64,000 nucleotides of DNA, taken from assembly GCA_963920765.1 (NCBI GenBank), contig OY987249.1:19254483-19318482 (forward strand), read 5' to 3'. Below are positions 34,151 to 47,104 of the stretch, piece after piece. A program made the position numbers and the translations under genes. The notes under the pieces were generated by a model. That model did no database searches. It worked only from the letters and a program-made list of their open reading frames with translations, and was not told where the DNA came from. Position 1 is the stretch's first letter, and the number at the start of each line of letters is the position of its first letter. The DNA comes from Ulota crispa (Eukaryota; Streptophyta; Bryopsida; Orthotrichales; Orthotrichaceae).

Positions 34151-34805
34151 TTAACCCCTAAATGCCCAAGGCCTTGCTGAACTTCTTGGCATTTTCAGGA
34201 AAGTGAACAATCAACCAACCTTTTCACAAATCTCATCAAGTTTTTTTGAATTGTAACCGTACAAATTTAAAGTTGATGAGTTGGAGATTACATGGAAAAT
34301 GAAAAAGAAAGCACAACAATATCACTTATAGTTTGAAAGATTATAACGTTTGAACGTGAGGGTGTTAAAACTGCAAAAGTGACTTGAAGTTTTCTAATCC
34401 TCATTTCACATGTCAAATCTAAAATGTTGGTCATTAAAAAATATGAGGTTCAAGGTCATTACATGTTTAACCTCAACCAATTTACAACTTTCAAAATTTA
34501 CTCCTATATTTTTTCTGAATGGATTTCTAATGCGGATTTTTCTCCAAGCTCTAGTGTATTTGAGGCTCATTTTCAAAATCTTTCAACACTAGAAATCTCA
34601 AGATTGCAACGGACACCCTTGTACAAAATCTTGAATAGAAAAATCATGAACATTCATTTTCAAAATCAAATATTTGATACTGAAAGTAGACTTCAAAACA
34701 AACTTGTGTTCAAAAAAAACCAAAAATAGTGATTTGATAAAATTTTATTTGTGTTCCAAGTTTTGCAAACATCCAAATTGGGTGCGTTGGGCATTTAGGG
34801 GTTAA
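34151..34805. mobile_element. piggyBac-like TTAA MITE, family 8, copy B
   Basis: Left TTAACCCCTAAATGCCC, right GGGCATTTAGGGGTTAA, a perfect inverse over 17 bp. It starts 2 bp after the end of 33231-34148. It is the inverse-orientation sibling of 18152-18805. Confidence 0.85.
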
Positions 34806-35537
34806 TTGAGGACCCCAGAAGGTCGACAGTTGACACATTATTTGTTGAAAAACATTCCCTGCTGTGTCAGAAAATCATTGAAAGATAACCTACAGTGGTA
34901 GCAATTGAAGAATCTTGGTTTCGAAAAAAAAATCACAAATTCATGTATAAAAACAAAAAAAGCAAGTCCCAAACCAATGTAAAATGTCAACAAACAAATC
35001 AATATAAGTAATTGCTCCAATGGATGTTTCAAGTGGATCCAAGGTGGGGCCATGCAAGCTTTTTAAATTAGAACTTGGACTTCGGTTCACTATTATTCAA
35101 AAACATGTGTAAAACGAATCTTATCTCAATGCAATGATAACCCCCTACTTACTATTCTAACGTTCCCCTTCTTGGGTAAAGTGCACCCTCTAGCGTTATA
35201 TTTTACTTTTACCCAAAAGATCTTAGACTCCAATAATAATGTAATATATTAAATTTTGCCTTGGTCCTAAGACCTCCTTGTTGCAAAACACTGTAGCTAC
35301 TGTAGCTACATTTATCCTAAAGAGGTGGGGAAAGTTGGTTCAGAGCATCTCTATTGTTGGACTTCAAATGTGCCCCATAAATAATCATTTGATATTTCTC
35401 AATGGGTACTATAGGATAAAATTCATTGAATTTAGGATGAATAGTGTTTTGAAAGGCCATTGCTTGACAGACTAGGACATAGTGTTGTGATGGATTTTTG
35501 AGGGGCTTGGAGCACTTATAATCCATGCTTTAACCCT
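34806..35537. other. Non-coding stretch with a truncated GAGCATCTCCA-type MITE
   Basis: CAGAGCATCTCTATTGTTGG near 35340 and following sequence match the start of 53064-53366, but the right end is missing. No gene found. Confidence 0.4.
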
Positions 35538-36490
35538 TTAACCCCTAAAGGATCGTTGTTCCTTTGGGGGACAAATGGGATTGTGGGCATGTACCTATGG
35601 CTAAACTAATTTGCATGATTTTTTGAAACTTTTATTGAAGGTGAGGAATTCAAAGATCTACATGGAAATGTCATTATTTCTTCATTCTGACAATTATTGA
35701 AGAAGTTATGCATGAATAGCTGAAAAACATGGGACTATCGGGTAGCAAAAAAAAATTTGATTTTTTTAAAATTTTTTCTTTGAAATTAGTTCTTTAGATT
35801 TTTATGTATTTGGGAAGCTTTGAATCATTCAATTTTGATAAATGAGATGAAAGTTATGAGAAGTTTTAGTTTGCGGGTAGGTATGGGACTCCCAAACCTC
35901 CATTCCTTTTCCCCCTTGTAAAACTTTTTGCTTTACTTTTTTGAGCTCTTTGAGTATTTGTTTTTTTACTCTTTTTTTTCCAAGTTGTAGTAGACTAAGA
36001 TTCCTTGGTTTTTACCTTTTGGATCACAATAATTCAGATTTCTAAATTTTACATAAATCCTCCAATTTTGCTTAGTGTATAAGTAAAATTCTAGACCTTC
36101 CAGCATTGCAGGATTTTACAAAGTGTGACCTACATGTCCAATTCATCTAAAAATTCTCCCACACATACCTAACTTGGTTTTGGACATGATAAAAAAATCC
36201 TCAACTTTGCGTAGAGTAACTTTTTTGGGTTATCAATGATCAAAAACTTTTGAAAATTTTGGGCAGTAAAGAAAAAAACTTTTTTCTTCACTTTGGATGT
36301 AAATATCTCACTCCTCAACATTTAGAGTGAGCTGATTTTTTCCCAAGAAGTACCTCCCATAATCTAGGCCAAGATCCTACGGTTGGATTTTCCAAAAAAA
36401 AGTTTTTTTTTTCTCTTCTACTCACTCTCCTAAAAGTGGCAGTTTTACACTGAAATTCACAAAAAAAGGCTGCTGTCCTTTAGGGGTTAA
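35538..36490 (+). mobile_element. piggyBac-like TTAA MITE, family 2, copy A
   Basis: Left TTAACCCCTAAAGGATC, right GTCCTTTAGGGGTTAA. The left half (to about 35882) matches each arm of the foldback at 10824-11547. The right half carries GATCCTACGG at 36373-36382, 104 bp from the end. It is the inverse of 40832-41778. Confidence 0.85.
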
Positions 36491-37186
36491 AGACCACACA
36501 CATTTTCTCAAAATTCACTAGGAATAGGGGTGGTGAATTTAGATGTGCATTTCAATGAAATATGGATCTTATTTTTACAATCCAACCATATGAAAGGGAA
36601 GAACATTATTTTTGGGGTAAAATATCAAGAATTCAACCAAATCTGTTGTTGAAGGTAAAACATTATAATGACTGAGTGAGGTCTATGTGGAAAATCTCTA
36701 GTTTTTCATACTTGTATGGTTTTGGATGTTACCATTTCATGTGAACTTTGCTTGAGAAGAGCCTTATATTTCTAGAAAGCAAGATTTCCCACCTTTCCAA
36801 CAAGACTATTTTCACACAAAATGGATAAAAATGGCAATCACAAGGTGTAGCTAAGTGAACAAAAGAGGTCAAAAACCCCACTTTAATTGGTACTCAGAAA
36901 TGGTTCTACAAGGAATTTGATAATTGCTATGGAAAATCCGATAGGCGAAAACAATCAAGAATTGACCTTAAATGTAGGGCAACAAATTTTAAAGATTCAA
37001 TGATAGCACCATTTCAATAGATCTTAAAATACAACAATTATACTACTACCGTATAGAGGAACTATACAAGCATATTTATTTAGTAATTTGAAAATTTTTA
37101 GGACTCCACAATTGAGTTATGGCATTCTTCTTGGATGTTGGATGTATAGTGTTGTTGCTTTAATCCATCTTTGACCAAATAGTTTA
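36491..37186. other. Non-coding stretch, nothing recognised
   Basis: No frame or repeat ends recognised. Confidence 0.45.
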
Positions 37187-37615
37187 TGGGAAATTACAAA
37201 TAGGGGCATGAAAATGTAAATATTACAGATAGGGGAGCAATTTCAAAATAATTACAAATAGGGGCACAGTTTCAAAAAAATGTAAATTTTTGTAATTTTT
37301 TTGGTTTTGGACGATTGATTTAGACACATCACATTGAATGTTAGCTAATTTCTAAAAAACTTAAAGGACTCTCCAAATCAAGCCTAAATAAAGAAATTTT
37401 AGTAAAGTAAATGGCAATTTTTGGAAACTTTTAATTTTTTTGGAAGTTAGCTAACATTTAATGTAATGTATCTAAATCAACCAATGTCCAAACCTAAATT
37501 TTCTTACAAAAAATCACATATTCTTTAAAAATTGTGTCCCTATTTGTAATTATTTTGAAATTGCGCCCCTATATGTAATATTTTACGTTTTCATGCCCCT
37601 ATTTGTAATTTCCCC
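37187..37615. mobile_element. Mutator-like long-TIR MITE
   Basis: TIRs of about 80 bp begin GGGAAATTACAAATAGGGGC at both ends (inverse on the right). Flanking 9-mers AATAGTTTA and AATAATCTA match at 7 of 9. Each arm contains three spaced copies of AYAKATAGGG-like words, an internal short repeat. Confidence 0.75.
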
Positions 37616-39140
37616 AATAATCTATGTATACATATTTGAGGCCACAATGTATAAACATCATTATTTATCAATTCACATTTCTGATTACAGTGTTGTTATT
37701 TGGGTTGGATACAAAATTCTTGTGATCACAAGCATTCTTGAAGACCAATTATTGAGTGATTTCACTCTAAAGGCCAAAAACCACTCTCATGAACCAAAAT
37801 ATGGTTAGGTGGTCTCTAAAGTTGTGTTAGATAGTTGCAAGACAACACTGAAGATGCTCTTACCAAAATCACATTTATACAATTTATACAGATTAGTCAT
37901 CTTGATATAATATAGTAGTGCATTCGTATTAACATTTTTTTACGTAGATAATCGTTAGTTTTAAGGTTTTTATTTCTTTTGACACAAATGAAAGAGTATT
38001 CATTGCCAGAATATTATAAAAGCCTCCAATTGAAAATTGATCTAGAGAGAGGATGGAAAACCCAACTTACTTGAGGTGGCATTCATTTTTCTATGGTACT
38101 ACTCTTAGGTTCTAAGGAATGGCAAACTTCCACATGCTTTGGTATTGTTTTGGTACAATCCGAGACATAAAAGATTTTATGAATTAAATTTTCATGTCGG
38201 CTTATAAAATTTCACTAATTTTTCCATATGGATAGGAAGAAAACAAATGAAAGAATAGGATTGCCTTGTTATCAAGGAAACCTGCACATGTTGGTGTTTA
38301 CAGCATGTTGTCAATAATTCTTTACTAGAGTTCCTCAAATGAAGATTTAATCCAAAATTCATTGCAAAACATACCATTGGAAAGGTCTTGACAATAAATT
38401 CTCAATGGTATAAGCTTAACACAAATGCCCCAGTTGGAACCAAATGTAAGTTTTTATATCATTTATGACAAGTAAAAGAACAACTGTGAGTTTCTATTGC
38501 AAATCAATTTCTATTTTGGAATTGACAAACCATCTCGTAAAAAAGAACTCCATAAAACACGGGCTTCTTCTTTTGAACACATGAACCAAATTTGCTCATT
38601 CATTTTTTGTTGATTACTTACATGAAAAGATTGATTCTCTTTTATTTGTATCAAAAGTTTAGGTAAAGAGTCCTCAAGATCTTGATATCATTTATGATCA
38701 AACATGAACTCAATTGTATTTTCTTAAAGTCTATTAGCAAAAGACAACATTTGGGTACACATTTTTTGGTGTGCTGCATGGTAAGCAATTGATTGAAACA
38801 AATGCATGCTTGGAACATAGCTATTATCCTAATTAAAAATCAAAAGAGTTACAAAAATATATCAAACACACAACTCATGTATGTGGAAGAAGGTATGATA
38901 AAGGTTGTGTAGAAGTTTTGGTTTACTTGCTAAAATTTGACATTTCTTATTTTCAATATGTTCTTCATGAGCATGCATTGAATACTTCTTGAATTCATCT
39001 TGTTATCTAATATAGTTAATTACATAATTGGTTGTTTTTTTTATCTAGCAATTTCAAATTTTAACCAACTTTTTTGTAATTTTAATTGGATGGACAATAC
39101 ACTAAATGTCATTTCTCCTTGCACAATAGACTGTATTCTA
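37616..39140. other. Non-coding stretch, nothing recognised
   Basis: Only short frames. I looked for retroelement remnants and could not identify a domain. Confidence 0.4.
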
Positions 39141-39155
39141 TACATACATACACAT

Positions 39156-39216
<61 letters not shown>
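39141..39216. repeat. (CATA)n/(CA)n/(TA)n compound microsatellite
   Basis: TACATACA units, then CA units, then a long TA run. Confidence 0.9.
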
Positions 39217-39220
<4 letters not shown>

Positions 39221-39570
39221 GTCCGATTTTCTGTATTAACTTTAAAACAATAAATTCATGATCTGAAGATTTTAAACGTACAAAAACGTACAAAAGTCTA
39301 TAGATTTTGATTTCAATGTCGTTTTCTATTTGGTAAATAGTGATTTCGGTGCACTATTTTGTAAGAGATGCACATTAACCTTATTTTAACAAAAGTATTA
39401 TATAAAAATCAAACATAAAATAATAATAATAATGTTTGAGTAGGACAAACAACTTTAAGTCAAAACTAATCAATTCTTTGTTTGCAATACATATATTTTT
39501 TTTTAAATTTGAAAATTTAGTTGTACATAGGTTTTATAATGGCATCTATATCTGTAACTAGAGTGGCCAT

Positions 39571-40407
39571 GTGCAGTTGGCTCAATTTTCACCCCTCCAT
39601 GCTCCCCATATCATCTTCTCATGCTATATGTGGTTGAACTTGTACTTTATTGCAATTGAACTTGTACTCTACTTTATTTTTAAGTGGACATTCAAATTAT
39701 ACTTTAGTTAAACTTTTACTTTACCCTATGTATAAACAAAACTTGTCTTTGGCCAATTAATAATTTTCTTAATCTTTAATCCATAAAAAACTTTGAAATT
39801 CAATAACTTTCCCAATGTAGGCCCAAATGTCACCAAACCAAGTCCATGCACCCCTCCTTAGCGAGAGCTTTCCAATGATACCAAGCACGCAATGGGGGGA
39901 AACACAATTCAGGAGATCTCAATGTGACAAACATCCAAACATCCATCCAAATAGCTTGATTTAAGGTATAGATTAAATACTAGTGTAACCTTGTGTTGTC
40001 GGCCCAACTTTCACTTCCTCATGCCCCCCATGCCATTTCCTCATGCTACACGTGGTTAAACTTTATATTTTACATCAATGAAACTTGTATTTTACTTTAT
40101 TTTTAAGTGGACATCCAAATTGTACTTTAGTTAAACTTGTACTCCACCTTATTTTTACATAAAATTTACTTTGGCCAATCAATAATTTTCTAAATTTTTC
40201 ATTCATAAAAAACTTTGAATCAATAACTTTCCCACCGAATGCCCAAATGCCACCAAACCAAGCCCGTGCACCCCCCTTGCCAAGAGCTTTTCAAAGGTAC
40301 CAAGCACGCAATGGGAGGACACACGGTCCAGGAGATCTCAATGTGACAAACAAATATCCAAAGATCAAAACAAACATCCAAACAAACAACATAATTTAAG
40401 GTATAGG
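39571..40407. repeat. ~430-bp tandem duplication
   Basis: Two direct copies (39571-39980 and 39993-40407). Shared blocks include TTTAAGTGGACATYCAAATT, CCAAGCACGCAATGGG and GGAGATCTCAATGTGACAAA. Both copies end in AAGGTATAG. Divergence is moderate, with small indels. Nothing is coded. Confidence 0.85.
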
Positions 40408-40831
40408 TGATGGTGGTTATGTTTGTGGTGGTCTCTCATGTGGATGAAGATTGATTGGATGAAAATTTGTTTCTATTGAATCTTGTTTGGGAATTGGGAT
40501 CAAGGATCAAGTATTGCAATCAAGGATTGAGATCTCGGATTGGGATAAGGGGCTGATTGCGGAATCAGAATTGGGGATGGGGGAGGGGATGGCCATGTGG
40601 GTGGAGGATAGCGTGGAGATGAGTGATGTATTGGAAGGTACAAAGTAGAATTGTGTAGAGTCAAATTTTTTTGTGAGAGATTTTGGAATCCTTGATCACA
40701 TATCACCCTAGAGATAAAACGAGTAGGGAAGACTTGTGTTCCTATGAAAATATGGATTTATCCAACTATATGGATACAATTTTAAATACAAAATACTTAT
40801 TCACACAATAACTGCAAAGTGTTTTTTGAAG

Positions 40832-41778
40832 TTAACCCCTAAAGGACTGAGCCTTTTCTTCAAGTTAAAGTCATTGATAATTGCCACTTCCAGGGGAATG
40901 AGTAGAAAAGTAGGAAAATTTCTGTTTTTAAAAATCTAACTGTAGGATCTTGCTCTAGACTGCCAGAGGAACTTGTGGGAAAAAATAAAGTCAAATCAGA
41001 TGGAGAGGAGTGAGATATTTACATTTAAAATGTAAAAAAAAAAAAAAACAAGTTTTGTTTCCGTGCTGCCCAAAATTTCAGAAGTCTTTAACCACTCTTA
41101 TATCAAAAAAAAAACTCTACGCAAAGTTGAGGTTTATTTTTCCCATGTAGAAGATCAAGTTAGGTATGTGTGGGAGAATTTTCAAATCAATTGGAACTAT
41201 ACAACACATGGGGGAAAATAGTAAGTAAAAAGAAGTAAAGAATGAGTCAAATCACTAAATTGTTAAGAATTTAATTATTAAAATGAAAGAATGAAAATCC
41301 CAACGGTTTTAATGTTGTGATAAACAATCTACTTCATTTGGTTCAGTTTTTTTCCCAAAATAATGAAAATTGAGTAAAATAAAGGACTTCAAAGTTTATT
41401 TTAGAGTAGAGAATCCCTAGCTACCCGCAAACAAAAACTCCTCATAACTTTCATTTGATTGATTGAAATTGAATGATTCAAGGCTACTCACATATAAACA
41501 AATTTAAAGAACCAATTTCAAAAAACAAAATTCAAAAGATGTGATTTAAAAAAAAAAATGGGCTGCCCAGATAGGCAGTCCTCCCCAAATTTTCATAAAA
41601 TCATGCATAATTTCTTCGTCAAATGTTGAAATGAAGAAAAAATTAGATGTCCACATAGATCTTTGAATTCTCCACCTACAATAAAAGTTTCAAAGAATTG
41701 CACAAAATAGTTTAACCATAGATACATGCCTGAAACCCATTTGTCCCCCAAATGGACAAACAGTCCTTTAGGGGATAG
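40832..41778 (-). mobile_element. piggyBac-like TTAA MITE, family 2, copy B
   Basis: Left TTAACCCCTAAAGGACTG; right CAGTCCTTTAGGGGATAG with a decayed TTAA. The motif in inverse form (CTGTAGGATC, 40940-40949) lies 105 bp from the left TTAA. It is the opposite orientation to 35538-36490, which it matches in both halves. Confidence 0.83.
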
Positions 41779-42048
41779 TTTATCCCTCAATGCATTATTG
41801 GTTTATGGATTAAAATCTCATATTCTTTAAAAATTTATTGGATTAAAGAATTAGAAATTTCTGCACCGATTACAATTAATTCCTCCAATAGCCCGAGGGG
41901 ACCTAATGAAGCCTAGAGCTTAAACTGAAGTATCTTAAATTTTATTTATTGGGCACATATGTTTGTAGTACATTTGAAGAATAATGAATCTCTACATACC
42001 TTTAAAAAATGGAGAAGAGCTTGAGAACAACATAATATCCTATTTAAT

Positions 42049-42977
42049 TTAACCCCTAAAGGACCATGGCCTTTATTTTGTCAAAAGACACTCAAAACTG
42101 TCACTTCTATGGCAAAGAGTAAAAAAGTTTGAAGATTGGTCTTTTGCATATCTAACCATAGGATCTTGTACTAGACTTGTATAAGAATGTGTTTTTCAAA
42201 ACTCAAGAACTTTGACCGTATAGATTGCAAGATATTTGCGTTTGAAGTGTAAAAAATAAGCTTTTTTGCACCTTGCACAACTAGATTATTTGACTTTGAA
42301 CTTTTTTAACTTAAAATTTTTGCACCATGGAGTTTTGAGGTTTATTTTTTTATAGTGGGGAATTGAGTTGAGAATCTTTGGAAAAAAACCAAAACAAAAA
42401 ATGCTTAATTTTCATTCTAAAAAAAACATTAAATAGAAGAACGTTTGAGATTGAACAAAATCTTACATTGTTAATAACCTTACAATGGAATTGAATCACA
42501 ATAATCCCAATGATGAGATTGTTCTAGCAAGCAATCTTCACCCTTTCCAATATTTTTTTTTTGCAAAAATGTTATATTTGCATTCAAAAATGAAGTTTAT
42601 AAATTATTTTCTCAGAGCAAAACCACACCTACCCGCAAACGAAAACTTCTCATAACTTTCATCTCATTTATAAAAATTGAATGATTCAAAGCTCCCCACA
42701 TTTATATAAGACTAAAGAACCTATTTCATATTTTTATTTGAAAAAAATGAAAATTTTAAAGAAGTTTTTGGCTGCCCGAGGAGCAACATTTTCCAATTTT
42801 TCATGCATAACTTCTTCAATAAATGTCGGAATGAAGAAAAAATTACATTCCCATGTAGGTTTTTGAATTCCTCACTTTCAATAATAATTTCAAAAAATCA
42901 CACAAAGTAATTTAGCCAGAGTTACATGCATGAAATCCCATTTATCCCCAAGGGGACTTTGGTCCTTCAGGAGTTAA
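42049..42977 (-). mobile_element. Chimeric TTAA MITE: family 3 left half, family 2 right half
   Basis: The left half (TTAACCCCTAAAGGACCATG, then CCTTTATTTTGTC) follows 12119-13383 and 58175-59081, including inverse motif CCATAGGATC at 42157-42166, 105 bp from the left TTAA. From about 42610 the sequence switches to the foldback arm seen at 11186-11547, ending GGTCCTTCAGGAGTTAA. Confidence 0.85.
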
Positions 42978-44660
42978 TATCTACCCAGATTAAAGTTTTT
43001 TTGTTTCTGTTTTTGTTTTTTTCGTTATTTTGGTTATATTGTTCTAAAGAATTTTGGTACAAGGACGTTGGCTATGGAACACAGCGATATTGTGGAGAGT
43101 CCTTTGCAGTGAAAATCCAGCTGAAAACAGCAGTCAGTATTTGATATGATTTTTAATGGGCCATGCGGGGTACGGGTCCTTTCATGCTTATTGCAAGCTA
43201 ATAATTGCATTTGTTCAATTTCATGATGACCCGAGTCGGCACCCGAGCATCCCTCTATTCTTACCTTCTTATTGGGTATTTTATTCACCTTTGCCAAAAC
43301 AAAACAAAAAAGACTACAAAACAAAAAAGAATCCAAAAATACAAAAAGTAGAAAAATAAAATTCACAAGATAAGGGGAACGATAAAAAAACAATAAGTAT
43401 TTGTTTCTATTTTCCACATGGCATTTATTTTTATTGCAAGCAATGAAGAATTGAAATGTTGCCAAATTTAATGAAGAAATGAATGATTAGGTGGACTAGG
43501 GGGCTTCAATGGCCTTTGCAAAACACAACTCAAAAATAATTAAGATTTTTTTTAAAAGGCATTACAATAGTCCATGTTAGCAAGGTGAGTGATTTTATAA
43601 CGGACTTGTACTTTTTTGTAGTTTGTTTGTATTCCTTGTGTACAATCCAAATTAACATCAAAACACGTGATTAGGCATAAATTCTTTGAAGCCAAACTTC
43701 AAACATTGTTGTTTTGATTAGGTTGAATTGGTTATAACTTGTATTTCTTCATCTTTTATATTATTTTGTAAAAGTGCTCTATGTGGTTCAACATTCATGC
43801 AACTGTTTGGATGTGATTGCAAAGTCTTTGATATTTGCTTATTAAAACTTGCAAACGCACTAGCAATGGAATATAATTTGTTTACTTACACTTGCACATT
43901 TGATTAACTAAGATATGTGTGATTACCTTTGATTGCAAATGAGTTTTCAAAAAAATTGTTAGAACCAAAGAGTATTGGATATTCATTAATTTTGACCCTA
44001 GAACTTCATAACAATTAAAAGCCAAATTTGAACAAAATAATGAAACTTGTTTCATGTTTGAACTTTATAATGATTTGCTGATCCTGTAAAATCAAGGATC
44101 ATGAACCTTTGAGGTTTATTTCCAATTGGTTAGATATATGATAATGTTGTTGCTTGGTAAGTTTATAATTCTTTGTTTCATGATGAAAAAGAATGTCTCT
44201 AGTATTGTACAAATTTCTTTTGTTTTAAAAAATTAAGAAATTTTAGAGATGAAATTTAAGTGAAGTGCAAGTGAAGGCACACACTAAGAATATAATGTTT
44301 TACCCTAGAATGTACTCCAATCAAATGTTTTAGTTGTGAGTACTACACAACCATTTTATAAAAGCTACCTTAGAGAGGACTTCCATGACAAGCCATTTAC
44401 TTGATAAAGTATATTTCCCTACTGCCAAACAAAAGCTTAGTTGATCAATTCCATGTTGGTAAGGAAAAAACAAGTGGGAGATTCCAAAATGAAGAATTAT
44501 ATTCTCAAAACAAGCCAATTGACAAAATATGTTTGTTGGTTTTTTTAAATGGAGCACCAATAAACCTTGCATGCTAGTGAGTCATTTTGTAAATTTGCCT
44601 AAATCAAATTTGCATGGACGAGTGACCTTGACAAACATGTTAGTATTCAACTATTCCTAA
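42978..44660. other. Non-coding stretch, nothing recognised
   Basis: A 143-codon minus-strand frame (43465-43034) is low in information, Phe-rich and without recognisable domain; I do not call it a gene. No repeat ends found. Confidence 0.4.
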
Positions 44661-45436
44661 GGGCGTCCTCAGTCAAGGCACATGTACAAGCTCCAAAACA
44701 ACAAAGAGAAGGATTTGTTAGATTTTCTATTTCCAAAACAACCTCTTTAAGGAGTTTGCAACCCCAATGCATAATTGATTTTGGAGCTACCAAGGATGTG
44801 GGAGCGTGTGGTTGGGGAGGTTGATTGCAAGAGTAATGGAAGATTTGCAAATAGAATTGTCAAAAAATTGGTTGCACTTGCCAACTAAACTAAAAGCTAT
44901 TATCTCTTTGAGCTCTCTAAGTGTCCTCCAAATATCAACCAAAACCAGTCTTGTGACAGAACCTTGAACTCCATGTTTGCATAAGCATTTATATTGAAGA
45001 CGGTTTTCTCTTGATACACTCAGACCCACCTCCATTGTAAGAACCACCCATTCCCACCCAAGGATCCAAATCCAACCATTCTAGGGTGTACTATTTCCAA
45101 CACCTATTTTCAAGCCTTGGAATGCGTATTTTTTCCCTTTCCAAGATTAAGACGAATGAGGTCATGATATGTGTCCCAAAAGAAAGTAAGGAGTAGTGAT
45201 CAAGTAGTGTTTTGGTTATGATTGGGATTAGGAGAGTCTAGTGATTGTATATGGGTTTAGAACACTTTATGCACTTCAAAATTTGTATATAGTTTAGTTT
45301 TACGTGAAAAATTCCAAAAAAATTGTGTTGCAATATTTTGTATGAAGCCATCAAAGAAAAATTTGTGCCCCATTGTTGCTCTAATTGTGCTGCCGTGTAG
45401 GAGCTTAAATGATTGTGAATGGGTGGTTTTACCTTA

Positions 45437-46748
45437 AGGTAGGAGGCTCAAAAAGTGAGCCTTTAAGGGTTGATCTGCTTTTTCATGGTCTTCCCTAGAC
45501 AGGAAGGTTTTTGTGTAATTTCTAAACAAAGAGAAATGGATGCTAAATGTAACTCAATTTCTTTCATGTTTTTTGAGGCATTATTGAATTGTTGATGAAT
45601 TTTCAATTGGTTTTGTAGTAGGTAACTATTTATGATTCTAGATCTCCCATAAATTGCCCTCTTGTAATGTATAAAGAGACTAGGTGAATTCAAGACTTGT
45701 GATTGGCTTTTGCAATAAAAGACAACTTTTTTTTTTGATTAAGGAGGGTCCATTCAAAAAACACCTCATATCCATTCTTGGGCTACTTGTGGGACTCCTT
45801 AACCCCTAAAATTGTTTTGTGTTTAAAGGCCCAAAATTGCTTCAAAATACTAGTCCCCAAAGCAAGGTCAAAATCTTCATTGAAACTTACTTTTCAACAA
45901 ATCCAACTGTAGGATCCTTTGGTTGACTTGCACAACTATATTGTCCCAAAATTTCAAAATGAATATCCCCACCAATTGCAAGAATAATGTGCCTAAACTT
46001 CAAATTGTAGGTTTTTTCTAGTCCTTCTAGAAGGTGAAGTTTTGTTTTTCAAACTTTTTAGAGATAAACACGTATGTTGTATTTCTTGTGCAATTTTAGC
46101 AATATATTGGAAAATGGGTTGAAAGCATGTATAAAAAAGTTTAACCAAAAAAAATTTGGATTCATTTTTTCAAAAATTGTAAAGTGAAAGGTATTGATGA
46201 ATGAAAGATATAACTAATATGCCAATAAGTTTTGGAAGAATTTGAAAATTGTTAATCCCAATGCTGAGAATGCTTTAATGGACAATCAGTGTTTTCATTT
46301 TTCATTTTCATTTGAAAATTTTCAAAATTGAGAGTAAAAGATAACTTTATATGTATTTTCTACCATCTTCCTACCTTCATTGCCCGCAAATAAAACTCCT
46401 TTTAACTCTTACCTCATTATTTGGAATTGAGCAATTCAATTTTTTTGAGTAGGTATCAATCTATAAAATTTTATAAATAAAAAAATAAATAATAAATAAA
46501 AAAATTTTGCTGCCCAGTTTGACATTGAAATTGAAAAAACCTTACAACTTTTGCATTACTTATCAGAACGACATGAAATAAAGCTTCACATGTAGATTAT
46601 GATGAATAGCATCCATCCTAAAAGTTTCATGAAAAGTTTCCAAATGATGAAGTCAATAGAGCTTGCTTGAGTTCTCATAAAGCCCAAAGTGGGCTCCTTG
46701 GTCCTTTAGGGATTAACTGATAGGAGGGTCTTTTTGAGCCTCCTACCT
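45437..46748. mobile_element. AGGTAGGAGGCTCA MITE interrupted by a TTAA element
   Basis: Left AGGTAGGAGGCTCAAAAAG, right TTTTTGAGCCTCCTACCT, TA on both sides. Without the nested 918-bp element the host is about 390 bp. It is the same end family as 54583-54908. Confidence 0.8.
45799..46716 (-). mobile_element. piggyBac-like TTAA MITE, family 7, copy C
   Basis: Left TTAACCCCTAAAATTG, right GGTCCTTTAGGGATTAA. The inverse motif CTGTAGGATC at 45907-45916 is 105 bp from the left TTAA. It is inverse to 24907-25824 and 33231-34148 and of identical length (918 bp). Confidence 0.88.
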
Positions 46749-46758
46749 TATAATCTTA

Positions 46759-47073
46759 AGGTAAGAGCACCCATAATCATCAAACAAAGGGTTTTGAACA
46801 TGATGACTATTAATAAATAACTAGCAAATAATAAGATCCTATTAGGAAGAGAAAAAAAATGAGTTTGCACTTTTCAAATGTATTATTTAGATACTATGAG
46901 AATGAGTTGTGAATTTTTAAAGAGCAAACTGCCATTGTACCCATAGCCACTATAAAAATTTCATATTTGCATGTTGTACATCCTTATATTTACATCTATT
47001 CACTTCCACAAATATTCTAAAATTTCAAAAGTGACAATTATGGGGACATTGACGCTTATGGGTGTTCCTACCT
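46759..47073. mobile_element. AGGTA-type TA-flanked MITE with CACCCATAA ends
   Basis: Left AGGTAAGAGCACCCATAATC, right GCTTATGGGTGTTCCTACCT, TA on both sides, 315 bp. It is opposite in orientation to its sibling at 50726-51039 (314 bp). It lies 10 bp from the end of the previous MITE. Confidence 0.8.
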
Positions 47074-47104
47074 TACCCTCTTTCTGGCAGAACTAAGGAC
47101 GCCC

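Larger units (their letters stand above)
44661..47104. mobile_element. PIF/Harbinger-like element hosting three nested MITEs
   Basis: Ends GGGCGTCCTCAGT and inverse ACTAAGGACGCCC match at 12 of 13 and are flanked by TAA on both sides. It is 2444 bp long, but MITEs at 45437-46748 (itself carrying 45799-46716) and 46759-47073 lie inside; the host without them is about 0.8 kb. No transposase frame remains. Confidence 0.65.

Noticed and set aside
37616-39000. Degenerate Ty1-copia or other retroelement
   Set aside because: I looked for protease, integrase and reverse transcriptase motifs in the broken frames and could not identify any, nor long terminal repeats.
39000-39239. 79-codon frame ending in Tyr-Ile repeats
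   Set aside because: Its C-terminal half is simply the TA microsatellite translated.
43034-43465. 143-codon minus-strand frame
   Set aside because: Phe/Leu/Cys-rich translation of AT-rich sequence without motifs or splice context.
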